Virus record (IMG/VR): IMGVR_UViG_3300023179_003528
Coordinates: 1 to 64,000 of that record
Strand: one strand, 5' to 3'
Source of the DNA: a virus
Length of the DNA stretch: 64,000 nt
In this document: piece by piece, positions 22,785 to 30,877 of the stretch
How the letters are laid out: each line of letters opens with the position of its first letter
How positions within the stretch are numbered: the first letter of the stretch is position 1
Position numbers and translations under genes: made by a program
Notes under the pieces: model-generated
The model's input: only the letters and a program-made list of their open reading frames with translations
Databases searched by the model: none
Told to the model about the DNA's origin: nothing

Positions 22785-23261
22785 ATGATTTCATTCCTTT
22801 CTAAATATTTTTTAGACTGCCTAGACAAATTGGGCAGAAAACGCATAGTATTAGATCGGCAAAGTGCAGAGCCTTACCTAGAAAGGTATTATATTTTTCT
22901 AAAGGATAGAACTTGGTTTCCTTTTAATATTTTTTTACACAAATTCCTCAAAAGCGATCCGGATGATGTTCATGATCATCCTTGGCCATATACTACTCTA
23001 ATATTAAAAGGTGGTTATTACGAATGGCTTCCTGAATTTAATGTATATGGAGAACAAGTTGGAGAGAAACGTTTATGGAGGGGTCCTGGTCATTTTCGTT
23101 TTAGTACTGCTCACAGTTTTCATCGTATAGAATTAAAACAAGGTATAGAATGTTGGACACTGTTTATGCCAGGACCTCAACGCAGAGAGTGGGGATTCCT
23201 TGTAAATAACAACTGGATACATCATTCACAATATCTAGAGGAGAAAAAAAATGCCACATAA
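22785..23261 (+). CDS. Cupin-fold protein
   Basis: 158 aa. DVHDHPWPYTTLILKGGYYEW matches the first cupin motif (two His and a Glu in a beta-barrel), and the second motif is around FSTAHSFHRIEL with another His. Such proteins bind a metal and act as dioxygenases, isomerases or sugar-modifying enzymes. The substrate is unknown; sugar or DNA-base chemistry would fit the neighbours. It overlaps the next gene by 11 nt. Confidence 0.7.
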   Translation: MISFLSKYFLDCLDKLGRKRIVLDRQSAEPYLERYYIFLKDRTWFPFNIFLHKFLKSDPDDVHDHPWPYTTLILKGGYYEWLPEFNVYGEQVGEKRLWRGPGHFRFSTAHSFHRIELKQGIECWTLFMPGPQRREWGFLVNNNWIHHSQYLEEKKNAT

Positions 23262-23487
23262 AAAAGAAAAGGTTGTTAATACATATGACCAAGATGACGG
23301 TCCATTGACCGAAGAGCAATTAGCTCAACTACCTGTTCAACCAATTCAACAATTTGAAATAGATTGGGACAAGATCGCAGAAAATGTTCGTGCAGCAGAT
23401 CTGCTGATAAAAACTAAACCAATTGTAAAACAAGTAGAAAAACCTAAAAAAATTAAAGTCTCATCTAAACCTAAAAAAAATGTATAA
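23251..23487 (+). CDS. Small hypothetical protein
   Basis: 78 aa with acidic N-terminal part and Lys-rich C-terminus, no recognised domain. It overlaps both neighbours (11 nt and 8 nt), so it belongs to the same coupled run. Confidence 0.5.
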   Translation: MPHKKEKVVNTYDQDDGPLTEEQLAQLPVQPIQQFEIDWDKIAENVRAADLLIKTKPIVKQVEKPKKIKVSSKPKKNV

Positions 23488-23878
23488 TTCTAGAAAGATA
23501 TTCGACGGACCTGAAAAAATAGAGGAGCATGACCCTACTTGGACAGGAATTTTACAAGAAGATTTTCATGTCATAGTATATAGAGACAAATACCCCGTAA
23601 CTAACGGACATATGCTATTTGTTCCTAAATACAACACAATTGATATTCTTAAACAGGCCTTTGAAGGTGCTGTTAGATATGGCAAGGACAAAGTTATAAA
23701 AAAAGAATGGGACGGATTCAATATAGGTTTAAACTACGGACTTGCTGCAGGACAGACTGTGGAATGGCCTCATATACATCTTATTCCTAGACGTCATGGC
23801 GATGTAGAAGACCCTGTAGGCGGTGTAAGGAATATAATTCATGGCAAGGGCAATTACAAAACAACTAATCAAATTTAG
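23480..23878 (+). CDS. HIT-family nucleotide-binding protein
   Basis: 132 aa. The histidine triad WPHIHLIPRRHGD (around residues 93-105) matches HxHxH of HIT hydrolases and transferases, and the preceding region GHMLFVPKYNT fits the family's earlier conserved strand. HIT proteins cleave or transfer nucleotide phosphate bonds. Here it could recycle nucleotidyl-sugar or nucleotide intermediates. It ends convergently with the opposite-strand radical SAM gene, overlapping by 14 nt. Confidence 0.78.
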   Translation: MYNSRKIFDGPEKIEEHDPTWTGILQEDFHVIVYRDKYPVTNGHMLFVPKYNTIDILKQAFEGAVRYGKDKVIKKEWDGFNIGLNYGLAAGQTVEWPHIHLIPRRHGDVEDPVGGVRNIIHGKGNYKTTNQI

Positions 23879-24725
23879 TAATCAGCTGGTCCTCTTCATT
23901 TAAACAGGCCTGCATGGTACATATCTGAGCAGATGTGGGCGGTAACCATCCATGATTCCAAATATTGCCTAGGGGTTGATTTCTACAATAAGCTCCGCTT
24001 ACAAAACCATTAGTGTCTATAATGAGTTTTTCTATGCCTGCGTTGCACAATTTACCAGTATATATATGGTCGCTTTGAGATATATTCTCATGTAATCTTT
24101 CTACTACAGTTGTTTGTTGAAACTTAATATTCTCTTCTATAAGATATTCATCGCCACTCATTATTCTTAGTTGTCTTTCTGTGTAGGGGTATTGACCTCC
24201 GTCTTTACTGGCTCCGTGGTATAATACAGATTTTCCTACTATAAAATTATATTTTTTTTCAATTTCAAGTGCTCTGCTCCAATCTTCATCAAAATGATTA
24301 GGCCTCATAGGCACTTCAACATGTATTTCTTTTTCTTTGTCTAGAAAAACAGATATAATATAATCTATTAATGAAGGATTTTGCCAATAATGATAGGACA
24401 AAAAAAGTCTATCAATGTAAGGTTCAATAGCCCACCAATCTAACCATAATCTGCCACCGTTTGTGATTAGATCACATTGTCCATTTAAGGTCTTACACTC
24501 TTTTAGTAAAGCAGGAAAATAATCAGTGTCCAATGGTTCTCCGCCATCGAAATACCAATCAGTTATTCGTCCCAAGGATTCTGCCCATTCATTAATAATT
24601 TTGGCCACTTTGATATAATCATTGATATGTTTGGGTTCTTCTCCTCCACGCAGTCTTCCTGGACAATAGGAACATTCTGCTTTACAGAAAGTATGAATTT
24701 GCCATCTAATTTTAGTTTTAAGCAT
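23865..24725 (-). CDS. Radical SAM enzyme with additional C-terminal cysteines
   Basis: 286 aa from the ATG complementary to 24723-24725; an upstream TTG would add only two residues. CKAECSYC near residue 16 is the CX3CX2C cluster motif that binds a 4Fe-4S cluster and S-adenosylmethionine. FDGGEPL is the GGE motif. The C-terminal quarter has Cys residues (LCNAG, AYCRNQ, ICTMQAC) resembling an auxiliary-cluster domain of the SPASM type. It is the only minus-strand gene in this arm and is divergent from QueE. The reaction is unknown; peptide or base modification are both possible. Confidence 0.75.
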   Translation of the reverse strand: MLKTKIRWQIHTFCKAECSYCPGRLRGGEEPKHINDYIKVAKIINEWAESLGRITDWYFDGGEPLDTDYFPALLKECKTLNGQCDLITNGGRLWLDWWAIEPYIDRLFLSYHYWQNPSLIDYIISVFLDKEKEIHVEVPMRPNHFDEDWSRALEIEKKYNFIVGKSVLYHGASKDGGQYPYTERQLRIMSGDEYLIEENIKFQQTTVVERLHENISQSDHIYTGKLCNAGIEKLIIDTNGFVSGAYCRNQPLGNIWNHGWLPPTSAQICTMQACLNEEDQLITKFD

Positions 24726-24752
24726 TGACAAACCTAAATAATTGTGTATAAT
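24725..24752 (+). promoter_or_regulatory. Consensus sigma-70 promoter for queE
   Basis: TTGACA at 24725-24730, 16-nt spacer, TATAAT at 24747-24752. The -35 overlaps the start of the opposite-strand radical SAM gene, so the two may be co-regulated from a divergent region. Confidence 0.7.
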
Positions 24753-24771
24753 TACTTATCAAGAGGTGCTC

Positions 24772-25617
24772 ATGAAAAAACTTAAGGTATCAGAACTTTT
24801 TTATAGTATACAAGGAGAAGGTCGCTACATGGGTGTTCCTTCTATATTTTTACGGGTATTCGGCTGCAATTTTACCTGCGATGGATTTGGAATGCCTAGA
24901 GGAGAACGATCAAATGAACGGAACTTGGTTGCAAATAGCATTACAGAGTTTAAGCAGTATAGAGATTTACCACTTGTTCATTCCGGTTGTGATTCTTACG
25001 CTAGTTGGGATCCTAGGTTCAAAGACTTTTCACCACTACTTACAACAGATGCCATTGCGGAATCGATTAGAGAACTTCTTCCGTTCAAAAAATGGAAGAG
25101 GGAACATCTAGTAATCACAGGTGGAGAGCCATTACTGAGTTGGCAACGCAGTTATCCTGAACTGTTAAATCATCCCTATATGGATGATCTAACAGAAATT
25201 ACTTTTGAAACCAACGGAACTCAAAGACTTCATGAGGATTTTAAACTATATTTGGAATTATGGTCTAATAGAACAGACAGAGAAATTACATTCAGTGTCA
25301 GTGCCAAACTTCCAGGTAGTGGTGAGAGATGGGAAGATGCAATTAAACCTGATGTTATCTGCGATTATGAATCAGTGGGTTGGACTTATCTCAAGTTTGT
25401 GGTTGCCACGGAACAGGATATTAAGGACGCTCTTAACGCTGTAATCGAATATCGCAATGCAGGATTTAAGGGAGAAGTCTACATGATGCCGGTTGGTGGT
25501 GTCGAAAGTGTTTATAGTCTAAATAATAAAAACGTGGCCTTGGCCTGTATGGAACACGGACTAAGATACAGTGATAGACTTCAGGTGCCACTCTTCAAGA
25601 ATGAATGGGGTACGTGA
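24772..25617 (+). CDS. queE: QueE-like 7-carboxy-7-deazaguanine synthase
   Basis: 281 aa from ATG 24772 (AAGAGGTG ribosome binding site at 24761-24768). YSIQGEGRYMGVPSIFLRVFGC is the QueE N-terminus. The cluster-binding cysteines are C-N-F-T-C and then, after an unusually long insertion of 36 residues, CDSYASW, which aligns with CDTxxTW in E. coli QueE. The GGEP motif (VITGGEPLLSW) follows. The enzyme makes 7-carboxy-7-deazaguanine (CDG) from a pterin precursor, which DpdA could then insert into DNA. No QueC or FolE is visible, so CDG itself may be the DNA base. Confidence 0.88.
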   Translation: MKKLKVSELFYSIQGEGRYMGVPSIFLRVFGCNFTCDGFGMPRGERSNERNLVANSITEFKQYRDLPLVHSGCDSYASWDPRFKDFSPLLTTDAIAESIRELLPFKKWKREHLVITGGEPLLSWQRSYPELLNHPYMDDLTEITFETNGTQRLHEDFKLYLELWSNRTDREITFSVSAKLPGSGERWEDAIKPDVICDYESVGWTYLKFVVATEQDIKDALNAVIEYRNAGFKGEVYMMPVGGVESVYSLNNKNVALACMEHGLRYSDRLQVPLFKNEWGT

Positions 25618-26006
25618 TGAAAAACTTTTTTAAAAAACTATTTGGCTTTGAAGAAATAGACAGGGCCATTGAAAATATGCAGTCTTCGCCGGACCCACAG
25701 ACTCATGAGCCTACACCAAAAGAACGTGCTACTCAAAATAAAGAACCATGGGTAGCTGTTCTAGAAACGCATGTTAATAAAGATAACATTAGGAACGGTT
25801 TTTTTGAACTTGACTGGAACGAATATTTTGTGCTACAATTAAGAAGTGCTGGATATAAAGGCGACACAGACGAGGCGATTGTTAATCAATGGTTTACTGA
25901 ACTGTGTCGCAATGTAGCCGCAGAAGAGGGTATAGACATGAGCCGCAGAGGTACTGGCTATATAAATGTAAATAACTTAGGAAACGGACGTTCCGAGGTC
26001 AGTTAA
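25617..26006 (+). CDS. Hypothetical protein coupled to queE
   Basis: 129 aa. The ATG at 25617 overlaps the queE stop (TGATG), and its own stop overlaps the RNase H start (TAATG). N-terminus MKNFFKKLFGFEE suggests an amphipathic helix; the rest is charged with DWNEYFVLQLRSAGY in the middle. No family assigned. A four-fold-overlap run implies co-translation. Confidence 0.65.
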   Translation: MKNFFKKLFGFEEIDRAIENMQSSPDPQTHEPTPKERATQNKEPWVAVLETHVNKDNIRNGFFELDWNEYFVLQLRSAGYKGDTDEAIVNQWFTELCRNVAAEEGIDMSRRGTGYINVNNLGNGRSEVS

Positions 26007-27010
26007 TGACGAAAACATATATACTGGTAGATACCGCAAATTGTTTTTTTCGAGCCCGACATGTGGTTCGAGGTAATCTAGAAGATAAAATTGGTATGAG
26101 CATACATACCGTATTAGGTAGTGTCCGCAAGGCGTGGCGTGATTTTAAAGGCGATCATGTTGTATTTTGCCTGGAAGGCCGCTCGTGGCGCAAAGATTTT
26201 TACGAGCCCTATAAGCGTCAACGTTCCGAGGCACGTGCTGCCCAAAGTCCCCGCGAAGCTGAAGAAGATCGCGTGTTTTGGGAAACGTTTGATCAGTTTA
26301 AAGAATTTATCGCTAACAAGACAAACAGTACAGTTCTACACCATCCCCAATTAGAAGCAGATGATTTAATTGCAGGTTGGATTAAATCACACCCCAATGA
26401 TCGTCATATTATTATTAGCACAGACGGGGACTTTGCTCAACTTATTAGTCCAAATGTAACACAGTATAATGGTGTCATGGGGATCACTATCACCCACGAA
26501 GGTTACTACGACGAAAAAGGCAAACCTGTTGTAGACAAAAAGACCAAAGAAGTGAAACCTGCACCTAATCCTGAATGGTTATTGTTTGAAAAATGTATGC
26601 GCGGTGACACTTCAGATAATATCTTTAGTGCCTATCCGGGTGTTCGAGAAAAGGGCACTAAAACCAAAATTGGCCTACGTGAAGCATTTGTAGACAAACA
26701 AAATAAAGGTTATGCTTGGAATAATATGATGTTGCAGCGTTGGGTAGATCATGAAGGCAAAGAACATAGAGTTATAGATGACTACAATAGAAATGTTCAA
26801 TTATGCGATCTTAATGCTCAACCAAAGCATATTAAAGATATTATTAAAGAAACTATCAATAATGAAATAAATCAAAACAAAAATATAGAACAAGTAGGTA
26901 TTAGACTCATAAAGTTTTGTTCAAGTTATGATTTACAAAAAATTGCTGAACAGGTTCAAAGTTATGCAGAACCTTTAAACTCGAGGTATATACATGAACC
27001 CATCTGCTAA
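26006..27010 (+). CDS. rnh: RNase H / 5'-3' exonuclease (T4 rnh)
   Basis: 334 aa, close to the T4 length of 305. FEN-type active-site motifs are visible: ILVDTAN near the N-terminus, LEADDLIAGW, STDGDFAQL and RGDTSDNIFSAYPGV, supplying the acidic residues that bind two Mg ions, followed by a helix-hairpin-helix-like segment. It removes RNA primers from Okazaki fragments during replication. The gene is coupled to its upstream neighbour by TAATG and overlaps the next gene by 17 nt. Confidence 0.9.
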   Translation: MTKTYILVDTANCFFRARHVVRGNLEDKIGMSIHTVLGSVRKAWRDFKGDHVVFCLEGRSWRKDFYEPYKRQRSEARAAQSPREAEEDRVFWETFDQFKEFIANKTNSTVLHHPQLEADDLIAGWIKSHPNDRHIIISTDGDFAQLISPNVTQYNGVMGITITHEGYYDEKGKPVVDKKTKEVKPAPNPEWLLFEKCMRGDTSDNIFSAYPGVREKGTKTKIGLREAFVDKQNKGYAWNNMMLQRWVDHEGKEHRVIDDYNRNVQLCDLNAQPKHIKDIIKETINNEINQNKNIEQVGIRLIKFCSSYDLQKIAEQVQSYAEPLNSRYIHEPIC

Positions 27011-27479
27011 GGTCTTAATTCCAAATAAGGAATGGATTATACAAGAAAATAACAATAAAATAGGAAGTGTCAGTAAATTTAAACGTGGATATATTTTTAT
27101 TAAAAACGGTCAGTCTTTGTTTTTTAAAAATCTAGAAGAAATCAATTCTAGATTTGGCATCAATATAAATGAAAATAATGTCCATAAATTTGTAGCATCA
27201 GATACAAAGGATTATAAAATATACGATTTTTCATGCAGCTCGAAACCATACGATCCTGTATACAATATAAAGAAGAAATTGCCGTTATTTGCAAAAAGTT
27301 CAAAAAGTAAAAGTCAATACTGTGCAGGATATTATGTTATCAAATTCCGTAAAGGGTGGGTCAAAAGTTTCTGTCCTAAACTAATTACACTAGAAAGATA
27401 TCCGTTTTTTGGTCCATACAAAACAGAAATGGAAATGAAAAATCAATTAAATATAATTAACAGATATGAAACCACTTAA
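26994..27479 (+). CDS. Conserved phage protein, unknown
   Basis: 161 aa with a conserved-looking C-terminal half (KPYDPVYNIKKKLPLFAK, then YCAGYYVIKFRKGWVKSFCPK), very basic and aromatic, and two Cys. Similar sequences accompany RNase H in marine T4-like phages as far as I recall. A nucleic-acid-binding role would fit the charge, but is inferred. It overlaps both neighbours. Confidence 0.65.
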   Translation: MNPSAKVLIPNKEWIIQENNNKIGSVSKFKRGYIFIKNGQSLFFKNLEEINSRFGININENNVHKFVASDTKDYKIYDFSCSSKPYDPVYNIKKKLPLFAKSSKSKSQYCAGYYVIKFRKGWVKSFCPKLITLERYPFFGPYKTEMEMKNQLNIINRYETT

Positions 27480-27687
27480 CACGTTACCTATTGAAGAATT
27501 TCTTAATAAAGCTCGTGTAGCCCTAAAAGCTAATCAAAAAGATATGACCTTAAGTATTAAAGAAGTAGCTGACCTACAGAATAGCCTAAGTATAGTAATG
27601 ACAAGACTAACAGGAGAACTAGATCAAATTGCATCTCAATCTGGTAGTGGAGATATTCAAATTAAAATGAACGGCGGATCTTGGTAA
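27466..27687 (+). CDS. Small hypothetical protein, helical
   Basis: 73 aa, mostly helical, with SLSIVMTRLTGEL near the middle. No recognised motif. It overlaps the upstream gene by 14 nt. Confidence 0.5.
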   Translation: MKPLNTLPIEEFLNKARVALKANQKDMTLSIKEVADLQNSLSIVMTRLTGELDQIASQSGSGDIQIKMNGGSW

Positions 27688-27727
27688 AAAACGGCTAAAT
27701 ATATACGCACTTATCGGAGATGTGTAT

Positions 27728-28027
27728 ATGAGCAGGCCTAAACCAAAAGTATTATTAGAAATAACAAATAAAAAAACCTATAAAACTGAACAGGTATTAG
27801 AAGCCGACGCCATTTGGGCTGTTTTTTATAAGGACAGTCCCATAAATCTTAAAACTAATAGTATGATTGCAGGGCATATAAGTCCAAAATATAAAAAAGT
27901 CAGTTTCTCAAATAGTGGTCACGCCTTCAATTTGGCTGAAAAACTTAATAAATTGTTTTCTACATCTGACTTCGGCGTTGTCAAACTAATCACTGGAGAA
28001 AAAATATCCGATGAAGATCAAGCATGA
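27728..28027 (+). CDS. Hypothetical protein
   Basis: 99 aa from ATG 27728 with CGGAG at 27715-27719; a GTG six bases upstream is in frame but less well placed. Lys-rich beta-type sequence (ITNKKTYKTEQVLEADAIWAVF). It overlaps the next gene by 17 nt. Function unknown. Confidence 0.55.
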   Translation: MSRPKPKVLLEITNKKTYKTEQVLEADAIWAVFYKDSPINLKTNSMIAGHISPKYKKVSFSNSGHAFNLAEKLNKLFSTSDFGVVKLITGEKISDEDQA

Positions 28028-28403
28028 TCTTACACAGATTGTGGCTCTATCATTGGGTCTTCCTATTGAGCCAAAAAATGTAAAAAAATACATAGGCCTA
28101 TGGTGGTGGAGTCCTATTGAAAAACAAGGGGGAGGACTCAAACTTAAAGAACAAGGCTTAGAGGCACTGGTAAAAGCAGACATAAAACATCACCGCATAA
28201 CAGTGGAAAATTTTCCAGATGCTACCAATAAAAATATCATATACTTGGACAACTATATTGACTGCCCGTGGTATTTAAACAACAGGTATATCTATGTTTT
28301 CAGTGAAAGAATGGCAATCCAATTAGTTTTGTATTCTGGTAATCTACAGAAATTCTTGGAGGCAAAAGCCTACAGGAACAGATTGACAGCGAGTAAGGTT
28401 TAG
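28011..28403 (+). CDS. Hypothetical protein
   Basis: 130 aa, starting in the end of the previous gene. The middle has GLWWWSPIEKQGGG, unusually Trp-rich, then KADIKHHRITVENF. No family recognised. Its last 21 bases contain a TTGACA (28383-28388) that serves the downstream MoxR promoter. Confidence 0.6.
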   Translation: MKIKHDLTQIVALSLGLPIEPKNVKKYIGLWWWSPIEKQGGGLKLKEQGLEALVKADIKHHRITVENFPDATNKNIIYLDNYIDCPWYLNNRYIYVFSERMAIQLVLYSGNLQKFLEAKAYRNRLTASKV

Positions 28404-28411
28404 CATATAAT
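28383..28411 (+). promoter_or_regulatory. Perfect consensus sigma-70 promoter for the MoxR gene
   Basis: TTGACA at 28383-28388, 17-nt spacer, TATAAT at 28406-28411. Confidence 0.75.
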
Positions 28412-28415
28412 ATAC

Positions 28416-28438
28416 ATATATTGAAACAGTCAATATAT
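28416..28438 (+). promoter_or_regulatory. Leader hairpin of the MoxR transcript
   Basis: ATATATTGA (28416-28424) pairs with TCAATATAT (28430-28438) over 9 bp around the loop AACAG. It would be at the very 5' end of the transcript, a place where hairpins protect mRNA, or it could be an operator. All pairs but two are A-T, so it is only moderately stable. Confidence 0.4.
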
Positions 28439-28465
28439 ATCTTAAATATTTTTTAGAGAGCAGCT

Positions 28466-29545
28466 ATGTCAGAAAAATTATCAGCTAACCGCACTGTTAC
28501 TCCTAACGAAGCCAAGCGTTCGCTTCGTAAGTGTATTAAAATTCAACGCCCTGTGTTTATGTGGGGTCCTCCAGGTATTGGCAAATCAGATATCGTTAAA
28601 CAAATTGGCCAAGAATTCAATCGCGAAGTTATTGATGTTCGTTTAAGTTTATGGGAGCCCACAGACATCAAGGGTATTCCATATTATAACAGCCAAGCCA
28701 ACACAATGAGTTGGGCACCACCTGCAGAACTGCCCACTGACCCAGAATCTAGTGCTATTCTGTTCCTTGATGAGCTTAATTCTGCGGCTCCTGCTACACA
28801 GGCAGCGGCTTACCAACTTATTTTAAATCGTCGTGTAGGTACTTATGTTCTTCCAAAAGGTGTAGCAATCATTGCCGCGGGCAATCGCGAAACTGACAAA
28901 GGTGTTACCTATAGAATGCCTTCTCCGTTGGCCAATCGTTTTGTACATTTAGAGCTGCGTACTGACTACGACGATTGGTTACAATGGGCTACTAATAACC
29001 GCTTGCATGAACAGGTTGTAGGCTACGTTGGTTTTGCCAAACAAGATCTCTACGACTTCGATCCACGTTCTTCAAGTCGATCATTTGCTACTCCCCGATC
29101 ATGGAGTTTTGTCAGTGACCTTTTGCACGACGACGATTTAGATGAAGGCACACTCACAGATTTGGTTGCTGGTGCCGTAGGTGAAGGTCTGGCTGTTAAA
29201 TTTATGGCACATCGTAAAGTATCTAAACAGATGCCTAAACCAGAAGAAATTCTTGTAGGTAAAGTTAAGAAATGCGAGATTAAAGAAATCTCTGCTATGT
29301 ATTCATTGACTGTTTCTCTCTGTTACGAGCTTCAAACCGCACATCAAAAGAAATCCAAGAACTGGGACGAAATGGCTGACTACTTCTTTGAATTTATGAT
29401 GGATTGTTTTCCAACAGAGTTAGTGGTTATGGGTGCCAAAGTTGCCCTTACTAGCTATCAGTTGCCCTTTGATGCCAGCAAACTCAAGAACTTTGATAGG
29501 TTCCACGAGAAGTATGGTAAGTTCATTATCCAGGCAATGGAATAA
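28466..29545 (+). CDS. MoxR-family AAA+ ATPase
   Basis: 359 aa. Walker A WGPPGIGKSD (~33-42), Walker B FLDELNSA (~101), sensor-type AAGNRETD and a downstream arginine-finger region match MoxR ATPases, which insert metal ions or cofactors into, or remodel, partner proteins with a von Willebrand factor A subunit. A VWA protein is encoded 85 nt downstream. A perfect promoter precedes it and a strong terminator follows, so it can be expressed at a level separate from the VWA gene. Confidence 0.88.
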   Translation: MSEKLSANRTVTPNEAKRSLRKCIKIQRPVFMWGPPGIGKSDIVKQIGQEFNREVIDVRLSLWEPTDIKGIPYYNSQANTMSWAPPAELPTDPESSAILFLDELNSAAPATQAAAYQLILNRRVGTYVLPKGVAIIAAGNRETDKGVTYRMPSPLANRFVHLELRTDYDDWLQWATNNRLHEQVVGYVGFAKQDLYDFDPRSSSRSFATPRSWSFVSDLLHDDDLDEGTLTDLVAGAVGEGLAVKFMAHRKVSKQMPKPEEILVGKVKKCEIKEISAMYSLTVSLCYELQTAHQKKSKNWDEMADYFFEFMMDCFPTELVVMGAKVALTSYQLPFDASKLKNFDRFHEKYGKFIIQAME

Positions 29546-29570
29546 AAAAAGGCCCATTAGGGCCTTTTTT
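29544..29570 (+). terminator. Intrinsic terminator after the MoxR gene
   Basis: A-tract, GGCCC, ATTA, GGGCC, T6 ending at 29570. The short G-C stem with flanking A and T tracts is a classic bidirectional rho-independent terminator. A consensus promoter starts two bases later. Confidence 0.85.
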
Positions 29571-29571
29571 A

Positions 29572-29600
29572 TTGACAATTGTATGTTTAGACTGTATAAT
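29572..29600 (+). promoter_or_regulatory. Perfect consensus sigma-70 promoter for the VWA gene
   Basis: TTGACA at 29572-29577, 17-nt spacer, TATAAT at 29595-29600, followed by AAGGAG at 29618-29623. Confidence 0.78.
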
Positions 29601-29629
29601 AGATATATAATGTTAACAAGGAGTGCAAA

Positions 29630-30865
29630 ATGGCTGTAATGAAGTCTGAAAAAACTAGTAAGATTGAGGCACGTGAATTTAGTCAATCTGAGAAAAATAA
29701 AATAGTTGAAAAGCTGGTAACCGCTCGAATCGGTCTGCTACTGCGTCATCCGTTTTTTGGCAATCTTGCCACACGTATGAAACTAATTGATGCTACAAAT
29801 TGGTGTCCTACATTGGCCACAGATGGTCGTAATTTTTACTATAATAATGATTTCGTAAATAAACTGACTCCTAAACAGGCCGAGTTTGGATTCGCACACG
29901 AAGTTCTACACAACATATTTGACCATATTGGTCGTAGAGAAAACCGCGACCCGCAACTCAGTAACATTGCCGCAGATTTTGCAGTCAATCAAATCCTAAA
30001 AGATGAACGTATCGGCGAAGTACCAGATTGGATCAAAATTTTCCAAGACAACAGATACCGTGGCATGAGCTATGAGGAAATCTATTCGGACCTTGAAAGC
30101 CGCGCCTGTAAAATAAATATTGGTTCTCTAGGAGAACTGTTAGATGAGCACCTAGACGGTGAAGGCGACGGTGAAGGTGGTGATGAAGATGGTAAGGGTC
30201 GTCCTAAACTTACTCCAGATGAAAAGAAAGCCATACGAGATGAAATCAAAGAGGCCATGATAGCGGCTGCACAGGCCGCTGGCGCAGGAAAAGTGCCTGC
30301 GGGAATCGCCCGTCTTATCAAAGACTTTACTGAACCTAAAATGGATTGGCGCCAATTGCTGCGTATGAATATTCAAAGTATTATCAAAAGTAACTACAGT
30401 TTTAGCCGCCCGAATCGTAAAAGCCAGCATTGCGGTGCCATATTACCAGGTCTATTAAATGAAGAAACCATTGACGTATCAGTTGCGATTGATATGAGTG
30501 GCAGTATTTCAGATTCACAGGCCAAGGACTTTATCAGTGAAGTAAAGGGTATCATGGAGGAATACAAAGACTTCAATTTAGATCTCTGGTGCTTTGATAC
30601 TGAGGTTTATAATTATGCCAAATTCACCGGTAATACTGCTGACGATATCATGTCATACCAAATTAAAGGTGGCGGTGGTACACTGTTCGAAGCAAATTGG
30701 GAATTTATGAAAGAAGAGGGCATTGAGCCAAAACGTTTTATTATGTTCACAGACGGCTATCCTGGAGGCTCTTGGGGCGATGAGGACTATTGCGAAACCC
30801 TGTTTGTAATTCATGGTAACGAAACCATAATTGCACCGTTTGGCCAGACTGCCTACTATAAATAA
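29630..30865 (+). CDS. VWA-domain protein with HExxHxxxxH zincin motif
   Basis: 411 aa. Residues ~85-100 carry HEVLHNIFDH, the HExxHxxxxH metal motif of zincin-like metallopeptidases; a Gly/Asp-rich acidic linker (GEGDGEGGDEDG) follows around residue 180; and the C-terminal part holds a VWA domain with DMSGS (~287), the MIDAS metal site. This fits VWA-containing putative metallopeptidases that work with MoxR ATPases. Together they may form a two-part remodelling or protein-processing machine. The promoter is perfect and AAGGAG is well placed. Confidence 0.85.
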   Translation: MAVMKSEKTSKIEAREFSQSEKNKIVEKLVTARIGLLLRHPFFGNLATRMKLIDATNWCPTLATDGRNFYYNNDFVNKLTPKQAEFGFAHEVLHNIFDHIGRRENRDPQLSNIAADFAVNQILKDERIGEVPDWIKIFQDNRYRGMSYEEIYSDLESRACKINIGSLGELLDEHLDGEGDGEGGDEDGKGRPKLTPDEKKAIRDEIKEAMIAAAQAAGAGKVPAGIARLIKDFTEPKMDWRQLLRMNIQSIIKSNYSFSRPNRKSQHCGAILPGLLNEETIDVSVAIDMSGSISDSQAKDFISEVKGIMEEYKDFNLDLWCFDTEVYNYAKFTGNTADDIMSYQIKGGGGTLFEANWEFMKEEGIEPKRFIMFTDGYPGGSWGDEDYCETLFVIHGNETIIAPFGQTAYYK

Positions 30866-30877
30866 ACTTAGTAGATA

